Shown: positions 1 to 7,575, counted from the stretch's first letter. The stretch: DNA of 20,860 nucleotides from Firmicutes bacterium CAG:238 (GCA_000435615.1 FR882011.1:9972-30831); one strand, 5' to 3'. The notes: a model not told the origin generated them from the letters alone. Numbers and translations: made by a program.

Positions 1-956
1 ATCGGAAGAATATCTCTCTGCACACCTTCTCTGGAAACATCCGCGCCGGAGCTCATGCGGGAACCGGAGGCAATCTTGTCGATTTCGTCGATGAAGATAA
101 TGCCGTTCTGCTCTGCATTTGCGATTGCTTCATCAGTTACAAGATCCATATCGATAAGCTTCTGCGCTTCCTGCTCGCGGAGAATCTTTCTTGCATCCTT
201 AACCTTGCAGTTTTTCTTCTTGGTCTTCTGCGGCATCATATCGCCGAAAATATTGCCGATGGCGATGCTCATGCCTTCGTTGCTCATGTCAAGCTGGTTG
301 CCCTTCGGCGTATCGGTCACTTCGATTTCCACATACTGCTCTTCCAAAAGTCCCTGACGCAGCTGCTCTCTAACCTGCTCTCTTGCCATTTCCACGCTGT
401 TGTCTTCAGGTGCAGCTTCTTCTTTCGCCGTCTGGCTGTCAAGATACTGCTGCTTCTGACTTGTATATCCTCCGCTGTTCATCAGAAAATCAAACGGATT
501 CTTCGGCTGTCCCGGTTTTTTCTTGTTTTTGCCCGGAATGATTGCTTCCACCAGTTTTTCTTCTACAATCTTATCCGCAACCGAATATTTTTCTTCGAGC
601 TTGCTCTGCTTCGTCACACGCATGGAAGCTTCCACGAGATCTCTGACCATGGAATCCACATCCCTGCCGACATAGCCGACTTCCGTGAACTTGGTAGCCT
701 CAACCTTAACAAAAGGCGCGTCCATTAGTTTTGCGAGTCGTCTTGCGATTTCCGTCTTACCGCAGCCGGTAGGACCCATCATCAAAATATTCTTTGGTGT
801 GATTTCTTCTCTCATTTCCTCCGAGAGAAGGCTTCTTCTGTATCTGTTTCTGAGGGCGATTGCAACGGACTTCTTCGCTTCCTTCTGCCCGATGATATAT
901 TTATCAAGCTCCGCAACTATTTCCTTGGGAGTCATACTATACAATTTACTTGCCAT
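1..956 (-). CDS. hslU: HslU (ClpY), ATPase/unfoldase of the HslVU protease; 3' end beyond the window
   Basis: AAA+ unfoldase that feeds substrates to the HslV peptidase in the cytoplasm. The visible first 318 residues begin MASKLYSMTPKEIVAELDKY, followed by the IIGQ motif. Walker A GPTGCGKT lies at residues 61-68 and Walker B IIFIDEIDKIA near residues 292-302. Between them is the charged intermediate (I) domain typical of HslU rather than ClpX. The start is the ATG ending at 956, with AAGGGGG about 6 nt upstream; only 12 nt separate it from the hslV stop, so the two are cotranscribed and probably translationally linked. The C-terminal part of the AAA+ domain and the HslV-docking tail lie off the left edge. 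Nothing in the visible part looks broken. Confidence 0.96.
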   Translation of the reverse strand, partial: MASKLYSMTPKEIVAELDKYIIGQKEAKKSVAIALRNRYRRSLLSEEMREEITPKNILMMGPTGCGKTEIARRLAKLMDAPFVKVEATKFTEVGYVGRDVDSMVRDLVEASMRVTKQSKLEEKYSVADKIVEEKLVEAIIPGKNKKKPGQPKNPFDFLMNSGGYTSQKQQYLDSQTAKEEAAPEDNSVEMAREQVREQLRQGLLEEQYVEIEVTDTPKGNQLDMSNEGMSIAIGNIFGDMMPQKTKKKNCKVKDARKILREQEAQKLIDMDLVTDEAIANAEQNGIIFIDEIDKIASGSRMSSGADVSREGVQRDILP

Positions 957-968
957 CTTTTATCCCCC

Positions 969-1508
969 TTATAATTTTTCCACTGAAATATTGCTGTTCG
1001 TGTATACACAGATGGAACTTGCAATACGCAGAGATTCCCTTACGATTGCTTCTGCATCCATATCGGTATTATTGAACAAAGCATTTGCCGCTGAATATGC
1101 AAAATTGCCGCCCGAGCCGATTGCTACGAAATCCTGATCCGGCTCGATGACCTCTCCGTTTCCGGAAATGACGAGCATATTGTCCTTATCCGCCACGATC
1201 ATCAAAGCTTCCAGGCTTCTCATTCCCTTATCGGAGCGCCAGATCTGAGCTAAATCAACCGCCGCTCTCTTGAGATTGCCTGAATGTTCGTCCAGCTTCT
1301 TTTCAAATTTGTCGGTAAGTGCAAACGCATCCGCCACCGAACCCGCAAAGCCTGTCACTACCGTATTTTTGTAAATCTTTCTGACTTTCTTTGCGCCGTT
1401 TTTCATAATTGTATGTTCACCCATAGTAACCTGGCCGTCACCGCCGATGCATATATCATCCGGTCCGCGTCTTACCGCACAGATTGTGGTTGCATGAAAC
1501 TCTATCAT
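969..1508 (-). CDS. hslV: HslV (ClpQ), threonine peptidase of the HslVU protease
   Basis: Proteasome-beta-like peptidase, 179 residues, the usual family length. The start chosen is the ATG ending at 1508 because GGGGAGG lies about 7 nt upstream; a longer in-frame extension would run into topA. The protein begins MIEFHATTICAVRRG. By comparison with HslV TTIVSVRR, the catalytic nucleophile should be Thr7, exposed after removal of a six-residue propeptide. GDGQVTMG, GFAGSVADAF and the C-terminal IGSGG...CVYTN blocks are all typical. It sits 16 nt downstream of the topA stop and 12 nt upstream of hslU, forming the tail of the operon. Some Firmicutes homologues use an N-terminal Ser; this one has the Thr-Thr form. 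Confidence 0.96.
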   Translation of the reverse strand: MIEFHATTICAVRRGPDDICIGGDGQVTMGEHTIMKNGAKKVRKIYKNTVVTGFAGSVADAFALTDKFEKKLDEHSGNLKRAAVDLAQIWRSDKGMRSLEALMIVADKDNMLVISGNGEVIEPDQDFVAIGSGGNFAYSAANALFNNTDMDAEAIVRESLRIASSICVYTNSNISVEKL

Positions 1509-1524
1509 TTCGTTACCTCCCCTA

Positions 1525-3621
1525 TCACTCTTTATATCCACATTTAGCATTTGAACATGCGTATTTCGTGGTCTTTGTGTGTTTTTCCAGTAAAAGTTCT
1601 CCACATTCGGGACATTTTTTGTTTGTCGGCTTATACCAATATGCTCTGGTACATTCCGGATAACCGCTGCAGCCGTAGAAAATCTTTCCCGAACGACCTC
1701 TCTTCGCAACGATATCTCTTCCGCAGTCCGGACATTTCACATTGATGGACTTCACGATTGCCTTGGTGTTTTTGCATTCCGGATAGCCGCTGCAGGCGAG
1801 GAAGTCCCCGAATCTGCCTGATTTGATTACCATCGGCTTTCCGCATACTTCACACACTTCATCGCTCGGTCTGTCCGGGATTTCAACGCGCTCAATTGCT
1901 TTGTCCGCAATGTCGAGCTCTTCCTTGAACGGTCCGTAGAAGTCTCTGATAATTTTCTTCCAGTCAAGATCCTTGGCTTCCACATCGTCCAGCTTGTCTT
2001 CCATTTCGGCGGTGAAGCCTGCATCAACGATTTCCTTGAAGTATTCTTCCATCAGACCCGTAACAACAAATCCGAGATCCGTCGGAACCAATACTTTTTT
2101 CTCACGAACGATATACTTGCGCTCGAGGATTGTGGCAATAATCGGTGCATAGGTACTCGGCCTTCCGATATTTCGCTCTTCCAGCTCTTTTACAAGACTT
2201 GCCTCGGTAAATCTTGCCGGCGGTTCCGTAAACTTCTGTTCCCCTTCCGCCTTCTCTGCTTTCAGTTCTTCTCCCTCTTCGATTTCAGGAAGAAGCTTAT
2301 CCTTATCTTCCTCGAGGTTCGGTGCGTAAATCTTTTGATAACCGTCAAATACGAGCTTCGAGCCGGATGCCTTGAGGCAATAGTCACCGTTTGTGATATT
2401 AACCTGCATGCCGTCAAACACCGCAGCTGCCATCTGGCTGGCAAGGAATCGCGTCCATATGAGCTTGTAAAGACTGTACTGTTCCTTTGTCAAGGAATCT
2501 TTGATACTTTCCGGATCCAGCGTAATCCTGCTTGGCCTTATGGCTTCGTGTGCATCCTGGATGTCCTTTTTCTTATTTGTGTATATATTATTCGCCGCAT
2601 ATCTGCTTCCGAAGTTGTCTTCGATATACTGTTTTGCCATTGCCTTGGCTTCGGCGGAAATTCTTACGGAGTCCGTTCTGATGTAGGTTACAAGACCCAC
2701 CGTGCCCTGTCCTTTTACTTCAACACCTTCATAAAGCTGCTGGGAAACCATCATTGTCTTTTTGGTGGTAAATCCCAATTTGTTGGCAGCATCCTGCTGC
2801 AGGCTGCTCGTCGTAAACGGCGCAAAAGGCTTGCGGCTTCGCTGTTTTTTGGTTATCTCGGATGCGATGTATCTTCCCGCTGCCAAATCCGACAGTATGC
2901 GGTCGGACTCTTCTCTGCTTCCGATTGCGATTTTCTTTCCCTTATATTCAGCAAGCTTTGCCGTAAAAGTCTTTCCTTTCTTGAAAGCAACGTTTATGTT
3001 CCAGTATTCTTTCGGCTCGAAAGCCTTAATTTGGTTTTCCCTGTCGCATATAATCTTGAGTGCCGCGGATTGAACTCTTCCAGCACTCAGTCCCCGCTTT
3101 ATCTTGCGCCAAAGGAGCGGGCTTATCTGATAGCCTACAAGTCTGTCCAAAACTCTCCTTGCCTGCTGTGCATCAACCAGCCGCAAATCGATCGGTCTTG
3201 GATTCTTTACCGCATTCTTGATTGCGTCTTTTGTAATTTCATTGAACACGATTCTGCACGGCGTATTTGCGTCGATTCCGAGCAGATATGCCAAATGCCA
3301 TGAAATTGCTTCTCCTTCGCGGTCCGGGTCAGTTGCAAGATAGACTTTCTTAGCAGCCTTTGCTTCTTTCTTCAATTCCTTGATTAAGTCACCTTTGCCT
3401 CTGATCGGAATGTAATTCGGCTCAAAATCGTTTTCAATGTCGATTCCGAGTTTGCTTTTGGGCAGATCCCGTATGTGCCCCACTGATGCGATTACCTTAT
3501 ATGATGAACCTAAATATTTGCCGATTGTCTTTGCCTTGGACGGCGATTCCACAATCACGAGAGTTTTCCCCGGTGTGGCTTTTTTTGTCTGCGTTTTTGC
3601 AGTCGTTTTTGCAGTTGCCAT
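1525..3621 (-). CDS. topA: DNA topoisomerase I (type IA)
   Basis: Relaxes negatively supercoiled DNA by transient single-strand cleavage. The start ending at 3621 gives 698 residues and has TTGGAGG 5 nt upstream; a longer frame to 3687 lacks support. The TOPRIM domain shows VIVESPSKAKTI near residues 22-33 and ATDPDREGE with acidic residues D98, D100 and E102. The active-site tyrosine is Y313 in VTYIRTDS. GRPSTYAPII and the conserved AGRVQSAAL segment are present. The C terminus has three four-cysteine zinc ribbons (CEVC...CSGYPEC, CPDC...CSGYPEC, CPEC...CSNAKC). Length and domain order are normal for Firmicutes TopA. It follows dprA by 49 nt and precedes hslV by 16 nt, and it has its own apparent promoter. 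Confidence 0.97.
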   Translation of the reverse strand: MATAKTTAKTQTKKATPGKTLVIVESPSKAKTIGKYLGSSYKVIASVGHIRDLPKSKLGIDIENDFEPNYIPIRGKGDLIKELKKEAKAAKKVYLATDPDREGEAISWHLAYLLGIDANTPCRIVFNEITKDAIKNAVKNPRPIDLRLVDAQQARRVLDRLVGYQISPLLWRKIKRGLSAGRVQSAALKIICDRENQIKAFEPKEYWNINVAFKKGKTFTAKLAEYKGKKIAIGSREESDRILSDLAAGRYIASEITKKQRSRKPFAPFTTSSLQQDAANKLGFTTKKTMMVSQQLYEGVEVKGQGTVGLVTYIRTDSVRISAEAKAMAKQYIEDNFGSRYAANNIYTNKKKDIQDAHEAIRPSRITLDPESIKDSLTKEQYSLYKLIWTRFLASQMAAAVFDGMQVNITNGDYCLKASGSKLVFDGYQKIYAPNLEEDKDKLLPEIEEGEELKAEKAEGEQKFTEPPARFTEASLVKELEERNIGRPSTYAPIIATILERKYIVREKKVLVPTDLGFVVTGLMEEYFKEIVDAGFTAEMEDKLDDVEAKDLDWKKIIRDFYGPFKEELDIADKAIERVEIPDRPSDEVCEVCGKPMVIKSGRFGDFLACSGYPECKNTKAIVKSINVKCPDCGRDIVAKRGRSGKIFYGCSGYPECTRAYWYKPTNKKCPECGELLLEKHTKTTKYACSNAKCGYKE

Positions 3622-3655
3622 TTTTCCTCCAAAATTTCTTTTCTTATAAAAACAT

Positions 3656-3684
3656 ATAATAGTATGAAATTTAAAATTTTGCAA
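3656..3684 (-). promoter_or_regulatory. Internal promoter for topA-hslV-hslU
   Basis: On the minus strand TTGCAA (3679-3684), a 17-bp spacer and TATTAT (3656-3661) form a good sigma-A promoter. The -35 lies in the last codons of dprA and the spacer covers its stop codon. It would start transcription about 30 nt upstream of the topA start and make topA-hslVU independent of upstream read-through. Predicted from sequence only. Confidence 0.6.
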
Positions 3685-4540
3685 CAAAAATTTTCCCGAA
3701 ACTGTAAGTAACCAGTCCTTTTATTTCCAAAACACCCACAATTCCGTTTATGTAAAAGGCATCCTTCTGCAATTTCCGGCACAAAAAATCGACGGTTGTT
3801 TCTCCGTTTGCTTTCACAATTTCAAATACCATCGCCTCGTCCCTGCCCAGAGTTTCCATCTCCTCCGGCGTGCTTTTGAGTGGTATTCCCAGTTCTGTAA
3901 AAATATCATCGATCACCGCGATAGGCCTTGCACCGTCCATAAGCAGTTTATTGCTTCCCAGGCTGCAAAAGCTGCTTATGTTTCCGGGCACGCTGAACAC
4001 CTCTCTGCCCTGCGACGCGGCAAGTTCTGCGGTTATAAGTGCACCGCTTCCGGTTCCTGCTTCCGCCACCACCACGGCTTGGGAAAGGCCGGATACAATC
4101 CGGTTTCTGCGCGGAAACATGTATGGCATGGGCGCCTTCCCCGGCTCAATTTCGGAAACAATCAGCCCTTTTTCTTTTATGTTTTCATATAAACTGCGGT
4201 TTGATGCCGGGTAGCAGACATCCGGTCCGCATCCGAGAACGGCAATCGTTTCCCCGCCGTTTCGCAAAGCACCTATGTGTGCAAAAGAGTCGATCCCCTT
4301 TGCCATGCCGCTCACGGTTACAATCCCGTTCTGTGCTGCCGTCTTTCCGATATTCATGGCTGTCTGCTTTCCGTATTCGGTACATTTTCTTGACCCTACC
4401 ACAGCGATGCAGGTTTTTTTCATCAGCGATATGTTTCCGATGCAGTAAAGCGTTTCCGGAGCATCCTCAAGCGCGCTTAAACTTTCCGGGTAATCCCTGT
4501 TCCCTTTTTTTACAGTAATTATCTTATTAATTTCCTCCAT
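3671..4540 (-). CDS. dprA: DprA (Smf), DNA-processing protein, RecA loader
   Basis: Binds incoming single-stranded DNA and loads RecA in natural transformation; widely kept in bacteria not known to be competent. The start ending at 4540 (MEEINKIITV) has GGGGA about 6 nt upstream and gives 289 residues. The Rossmann-like core is clear: VVGSRKCTEYG at 48-57, SGMAKGIDSFAH near 77-88, FPRRNRIVSGLS at 142-153 and the PGNI segment near 185-188. A winged-helix C-terminal domain follows at about 233-289. The N-terminal SAM-like domain present in longer homologues is missing or reduced to a short stub, as in many short Clostridial DprA proteins. It is 22 nt downstream of the comM stop. Confidence 0.94.
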   Translation of the reverse strand: MEEINKIITVKKGNRDYPESLSALEDAPETLYCIGNISLMKKTCIAVVGSRKCTEYGKQTAMNIGKTAAQNGIVTVSGMAKGIDSFAHIGALRNGGETIAVLGCGPDVCYPASNRSLYENIKEKGLIVSEIEPGKAPMPYMFPRRNRIVSGLSQAVVVAEAGTGSGALITAELAASQGREVFSVPGNISSFCSLGSNKLLMDGARPIAVIDDIFTELGIPLKSTPEEMETLGRDEAMVFEIVKANGETTVDFLCRKLQKDAFYINGIVGVLEIKGLVTYSFGKIFVAKF

Positions 4541-4562
4541 AATTATTCCCCGTTTTTCCAAT

Positions 4563-5978
4563 TTAAAAATTCGTATATCCAAGTGCCGCCGAAAGATGCG
4601 AAACTTCGATTTCGTTACTTCCCCTGACATCCGCAATGGTTCTTGCGGTTTTCAGTATTTTGTGATACCGTCTCGGGCTCAAATGCTGTTTTTCATAGAT
4701 TTTTTTCATAAATGCGGTCTCTTTCCTGCCGAGCTCGCAAAACTCCTTTAAATCGCTTTCCTGCATCTGTGCGTTGAGACTGAGCCTGCGGCCGCAAAAC
4801 CGCTTTTCTTGAATCTCCCTTGCGCGCAAAACACGCTCTGCCATTTCCTCCGTGGACTCCGACGCTGTTCCGGTTAATGCTCCGTAATCAACCCGGTTTA
4901 TTTCCAGAAACATGTCGATTCTGTCCGCAATCGGCCCCGAAAGTCTTCCCCTGTATTTTTCGATTTCCGTCTGCGTACAGCTGCACGCTTTGTCCGGGTC
5001 ACCCCAATATCCGCATTTGCAAGGGTTTGTTGCCGCAACAAGCGTAAATCGTGAAGGAAAAACATAGTTGTTTCCTCTGCGGTGGATGGTCACCCTGCCT
5101 TCTTCTATCGGCAGGCGCAGCAGTTCGATTTGGCTGCGGGAAAACTCCAAAAATTCATCCATAAAAAGAATCCCGTTGTGTGCAAGTGAAACTTCACCCG
5201 GAAGCGGCTGCACTCCGCCTCCCAAAATAGCTGCACGGCTTGCCTGCTTATCAATCTGTCTGAACGGTCTTTCCGAAAGAAAAGATCTGGTTTCATCCAG
5301 CCTTCCGAGCAGCGAATATACCATCGCTGTCTCCAGGGTTTCTTTTTTGGTCATCGGCGGCAGTATTCCGGGGATTCTGCGGGCAAGCATGCTTTTCCCG
5401 GTTCCCGGCGGCCCGCACATGAGAAGCCCGTGTCCGCCCGCCACCGCAGTAACAATCGCTTCCTTCGCCGCCCAATGTCCTTTGACCTCCGAAAAGTTCG
5501 GCACATCCACAGTCAACGGTTCCTCACCGCTTTGCAATTCAAAACATATCTTTTTCTTTGTACCGTTCAGCACTTCCACTGCCTCACTCAGATTCTTTAC
5601 CGGGCAGATTTTAAGCCCGGTTCCGTCCGCCGCCAGCCATGCTTCCCGGCAGTTTTCCTCCGCAAGATAAATTTCCTCTGCCTTGCTGGAAAGCGCACTA
5701 ACCATAGGCAGAATTCCCCGCACTGCAAGAATCCTTCCGTCAAGCCCCAGTTCCCCGATAAACGCCTTCTTCGCAATCGCTTCTCCTTTTATGATTCCTT
5801 CCGCGGCAAGAAGCCCGGCTGCGATGGAAAAATCGTAATGACTTCCCTTTTTGTGTATCCACGCCGGAGAAAGATTGACCGTTATCCTGCCTCTCGGATA
5901 AGAAAATCCGCAGTTCAGGATGGCGCTTCGCACCCTGTCCGCAGCCTCTTTCACCGCCGTATCGCCAAGCCCCGCCAC
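4563..5978 (-). CDS. ComM C-terminal open frame (AAA+ core), downstream of the frameshift
   Basis: This 471-residue open frame carries nearly the whole ATPase: the end of the S5-like N-terminal domain, Walker A at residues 189-196, Walker B at about 270-276, the sensor region and the C-terminal lid. Its only start near the break is a GTG (ending at 5978) inside the duplicated segment, with no ribosome binding site in front of it. It is therefore unlikely to be translated efficiently on its own; ribosomes entering from the true start terminate at 5740. It is listed because gene callers may report it as a separate gene. Confidence 0.6.
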   Translation of the reverse strand: MAGLGDTAVKEAADRVRSAILNCGFSYPRGRITVNLSPAWIHKKGSHYDFSIAAGLLAAEGIIKGEAIAKKAFIGELGLDGRILAVRGILPMVSALSSKAEEIYLAEENCREAWLAADGTGLKICPVKNLSEAVEVLNGTKKKICFELQSGEEPLTVDVPNFSEVKGHWAAKEAIVTAVAGGHGLLMCGPPGTGKSMLARRIPGILPPMTKKETLETAMVYSLLGRLDETRSFLSERPFRQIDKQASRAAILGGGVQPLPGEVSLAHNGILFMDEFLEFSRSQIELLRLPIEEGRVTIHRRGNNYVFPSRFTLVAATNPCKCGYWGDPDKACSCTQTEIEKYRGRLSGPIADRIDMFLEINRVDYGALTGTASESTEEMAERVLRAREIQEKRFCGRRLSLNAQMQESDLKEFCELGRKETAFMKKIYEKQHLSPRRYHKILKTARTIADVRGSNEIEVSHLSAALGYTNF

Positions 5979-6099
5979 ATGGAATGTCGGGAAGCCCCGT
6001 CACATGGAATGTCGGCAGCCCTCTGCCCGCATCAATCTCCGTATTGACTGCCACTCCCTCTATTCCCAGCAGCGCCGCTGTTTTGGTTGTAAAAAGCAT
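5740..6099 (-). CDS. ComM N-terminal fragment before and through the frameshift
   Basis: This is the frame translated from the real comM start, 119 residues. About the first 38 residues are true ComM (MLFTTKTAALLGIEGVAVNTEIDAG through GLPD). The rest, beginning IPCGGAWRYGG, is out-of-frame and without family resemblance, ending at a stop at 5740. The product would lack the ATPase completely. Its ribosome binding site (GGGGGA) is good, so this fragment is what would be made unless one repeat copy is lost or the frame is shifted. Confidence 0.6.
   Translation of the reverse strand: MLFTTKTAALLGIEGVAVNTEIDAGRGLPTFHVTGLPDIPCGGAWRYGGERGCGQGAKRHPELRIFLSERQDNGQSFSGVDTQKGKSLRFFHRSRASCRGRNHKRRSDCEEGVYRGTGA
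5967..6016. repeat. Imperfect 25-bp tandem direct repeat inside comM
   Basis: Two adjacent copies, 5967-5991 and 5992-6016. Twenty-four positions of each can be aligned with a single mismatch (C at 5975 against T at 6000); position 25 also differs (G/C). Each copy contains CACATGGAATGTCGG. The unit length is not a multiple of three, so the second copy shifts the comM frame. The surrounding sequence shows no mobile-element ends. Confidence 0.95.
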
Positions 6100-6113
6100 A
6101 TCCGTCCCCCCTG

Positions 6114-6446
6114 TTAAAACTCGTTTTCGCAAATTTGCGCCACATGGATTTCTATAACCTGAAAATCCACGCTGTCATAATGCCCCTTCGAATGCGTGAG
6201 AAAATACCCTGCAGCCCTTCGAATCCGGCTGCGTTTCGTACTCCCTACAGAATCTCTGCCTGCCCCGAATCCGTCGGAAAGCCTCGTCTTGACTTCCGCG
6301 AAAATCAATTTTCCTCCTTTGCCTGCAATAATATCGATTTCCCCGTATGGGCATCTGTAATTTCTGCACAAAATCCGGTATCCCTGCCTGCACAAAACCT
6401 CACATGCCAGACTTTCTCCTGCCTCTCCGATTTCCTTTCGGTTCAT
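6114..6446 (-). CDS. yraN: YraN/UPF0102 family putative endonuclease
   Basis: Small restriction-endonuclease-fold protein of unknown physiological role, usually located near DNA-processing genes as here. The start ending at 6446 is preferred to the ATG 15 nt upstream because GGAGAGGCGGGAA directly precedes it; this gives 110 residues, a typical length. Family blocks are visible: GEAGESLACEVL, GYRILCRNYR, YGEIDIIA (E36, D38), FAEVKTR (E51, K53) and a C-terminal DFQVIEIH strand. The GEID/EVK acidic-lysine set is the PD-(D/E)xK-like signature. It is the first gene of the operon, with a near-consensus promoter just upstream, and ends 14 nt before comM. Nuclease activity is inferred from the fold only. 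Confidence 0.9.
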   Translation of the reverse strand: MNRKEIGEAGESLACEVLCRQGYRILCRNYRCPYGEIDIIAGKGGKLIFAEVKTRLSDGFGAGRDSVGSTKRSRIRRAAGYFLTHSKGHYDSVDFQVIEIHVAQICENEF

Positions 6447-6476
6447 TTCCCGCCTCTCCATTGTAATTTTTAACTT

Positions 6477-6505
6477 ATTTTACATTATATTACATGAAGT
6501 GTCAA
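6477..6505 (-). promoter_or_regulatory. Promoter of the yraN-comM-dprA-topA-hslVU operon
   Basis: On the minus strand TTGACA (6500-6505), 17 bp, then TAAAAT (6477-6482). Transcription should start near 6470, about 24 nt before the yraN ATG. The -35 lies one base after the T-tract of the terminator of the preceding gene. Confidence 0.75.
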
Positions 6506-6506
6506 G

Positions 6507-6536
6507 AAAAAATTCTCCCGGGGTTTTCCGAGAGAA
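6507..6536 (-). terminator. Rho-independent terminator of the HAD phosphatase gene
   Basis: On the minus strand a 9-bp stem (TTCTCTCGG pairing with CCGGGAGAA, one G-T wobble) with a six-base loop is followed by six T residues. It starts just 5 nt after the stop codon of the HAD gene. Confidence 0.85.
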
Positions 6537-6541
6537 CGATT

Positions 6542-7420
6542 TTAGAGCTTTCCGAAAATCAATTTTCTTATGGCATATGCAACACCTTCCTCGTTGTTGC
6601 TGAGAGTGATACAGTCAGCTGCTGCCTTCACATCTTCCGTTGCATTCGCCATGGCTATGCCCACTCCGGCTTCGCTTATCATGCTGCTGTCGTTGGGCCT
6701 GTCTCCGAATGCCATCACATTCTCCATGGCAACTCCGCTTTCAAGACAGATTTCCCTAAGTGCCGTAGCCTTGCTCGTGGTTGCGCCGCCGATTTCGAGA
6801 TTGTGTGAGAAAGAGGATGTCACCGTAATGCCGGGAAGCTGCGAAAGCGTTTCAAACATTGCATCTTTTTCGTCAAAAAATTCAAAATGAATGTTTATAT
6901 TTTCGATTTTGTGTCTGTGCTCTTCGAGAAAATCATAGATGCCGTCAACGGGCGTCCTGGTACGAAGAACATATTTGGGGCTCATGTAGGTAGAACCGTT
7001 CTTCGCAAGATCGTCGTAAACCGCCCGGTCGATATAGGCCCTGCCTTCCGTGAACACCTCCACCGGATATTTCTCCTTGCTGAGCACATCATGCACGCGC
7101 ATAATCGCATGTTCATCGGCATAGTTGGAGTATATGAAAGTCCCCGTCTTTGCATCCGTGATGTGTGCGCCGTTTGATGTGATGATGCGTTTCATTCCTT
7201 TAATCTTATGTATCCTCTCGGGCAGGGCACTGAAAACCCTGCCGGTGGCAATCACAACATCGATTCCGTTTGAAATTGCCGTTTCAAGTGTATCCTTGGT
7301 TCTCCTGGAAAGTCTCTCTCTTGTGAGCGTTGTTCCGTCCAGATCCAGTGCTATAAGTCTGGTATTTCTGCTTTTTCTGAGAATTTCATCGCTTACGCTC
7401 TCCGCAATAAACATACCCAT
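6542..7420 (-). CDS. Cof-type HAD-superfamily phosphatase
   Basis: Haloacid-dehalogenase-type phosphatase of the Cof/YidA subfamily, acting in the cytosol on small phosphorylated metabolites; the substrate cannot be predicted. The start ending at 7420 (MGMFIAES) is chosen for its GGGGG about 8 nt upstream, giving 292 residues. All four motifs are present: DLDGT (nucleophile D26, acid/base D28), T59 in ATGR, K217 in the SKATAL segment, and GDRPND at 239-244. The large C2-type cap between motifs II and III is typical of Cof proteins. It is a single-gene transcript with its own promoter and a strong terminator. The roughly 20 residues before DLDGT are longer than in most family members. Confidence 0.92.
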   Translation of the reverse strand: MGMFIAESVSDEILRKSRNTRLIALDLDGTTLTRERLSRRTKDTLETAISNGIDVVIATGRVFSALPERIHKIKGMKRIITSNGAHITDAKTGTFIYSNYADEHAIMRVHDVLSKEKYPVEVFTEGRAYIDRAVYDDLAKNGSTYMSPKYVLRTRTPVDGIYDFLEEHRHKIENINIHFEFFDEKDAMFETLSQLPGITVTSSFSHNLEIGGATTSKATALREICLESGVAMENVMAFGDRPNDSSMISEAGVGIAMANATEDVKAAADCITLSNNEEGVAYAIRKLIFGKL

Positions 7421-7452
7421 TTTTAACCCCCATAAGTCTTTTCTTATGATAT

Positions 7453-7481
7453 ATTCTACAATAAATTTCAAGGACTTGCAA
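7453..7481 (-). promoter_or_regulatory. Promoter of the HAD phosphatase gene
   Basis: Minus strand: TTGCAA (7476-7481), 17-bp spacer, TAGAAT (7453-7458). The TTGCAA is palindromic and is also placed 16 bp from a plus-strand TAAAAT (7498-7503), so the same hexamer could serve a second, weaker promoter facing trkA. Confidence 0.6.
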
Positions 7482-7518
7482 ATTGTTTAAAATATGCTAA
7501 AATATAGAGTACACTATT

Positions 7519-7547
7519 TTGATATTCTGATATTTGTGCTATATTAT
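7519..7547 (+). promoter_or_regulatory. Promoter of the trkA-trkH1-trkH2 operon
   Basis: TTGATA (7519-7524), 17 bp, TATTAT (7542-7547), predicting a start near 7554. The leader would be only about 22 nt and carries a strong AGGAGGT (7564-7570) 5 nt before the trkA ATG. The region is AT-rich and I see no clear operator. Confidence 0.65.
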
Positions 7548-7575
7548 GTAGTCGCACAAATTTAGGAGGTAATTT

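Larger units (their letters stand above)
4563..6099 (-). pseudogene. comM: ComM/YifB family Mg-chelatase-like AAA+ ATPase, split by a 25-bp tandem duplication
   Basis: ComM is a hexameric branch-migration helicase that helps integrate transformed DNA. The start ending at 6099 has GGGGGA about 5 nt upstream and reads MLFTTKTAALLGIEG up to GLPTFHVTGLPD, the family's opening. The frame is then lost across 5967-6016, where an imperfect 25-bp direct repeat adds one base modulo 3. The family sequence resumes in another frame as GLGDTAVKEAADRVRSAI and continues to the stop at 4563 with Walker A GPPGTGKS, Walker B ILFMDEF, ATNPCKCGYWG and the C-terminal LSPRRYHKILKTARTIADV block. Deleting one repeat copy gives an uninterrupted protein of about 503 residues, the normal length. 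All other motifs look intact, so the lesion is recent, reversible, or a sequencing/assembly error. Confidence 0.9.

Noticed and set aside
2335..3303. Long plus-strand open frame (322 codons) opposite topA
   Set aside because: It lies wholly antisense to the conserved topA core, has no ribosome binding site and no recognisable domain; the topA reading is certain.
3622..3687. Longer TopA start giving 22 extra residues
   Set aside because: The extension lacks a ribosome binding site and has no family resemblance, whereas TTGGAGG stands 5 nt before the ATG ending at 3621.
5430..6047. Plus-strand open frame of 205 codons across the comM break
   Set aside because: Considered as a reason for the duplication, but it is a composition-driven antisense frame with Arg/Cys/His-rich sequence and no ribosome binding site.
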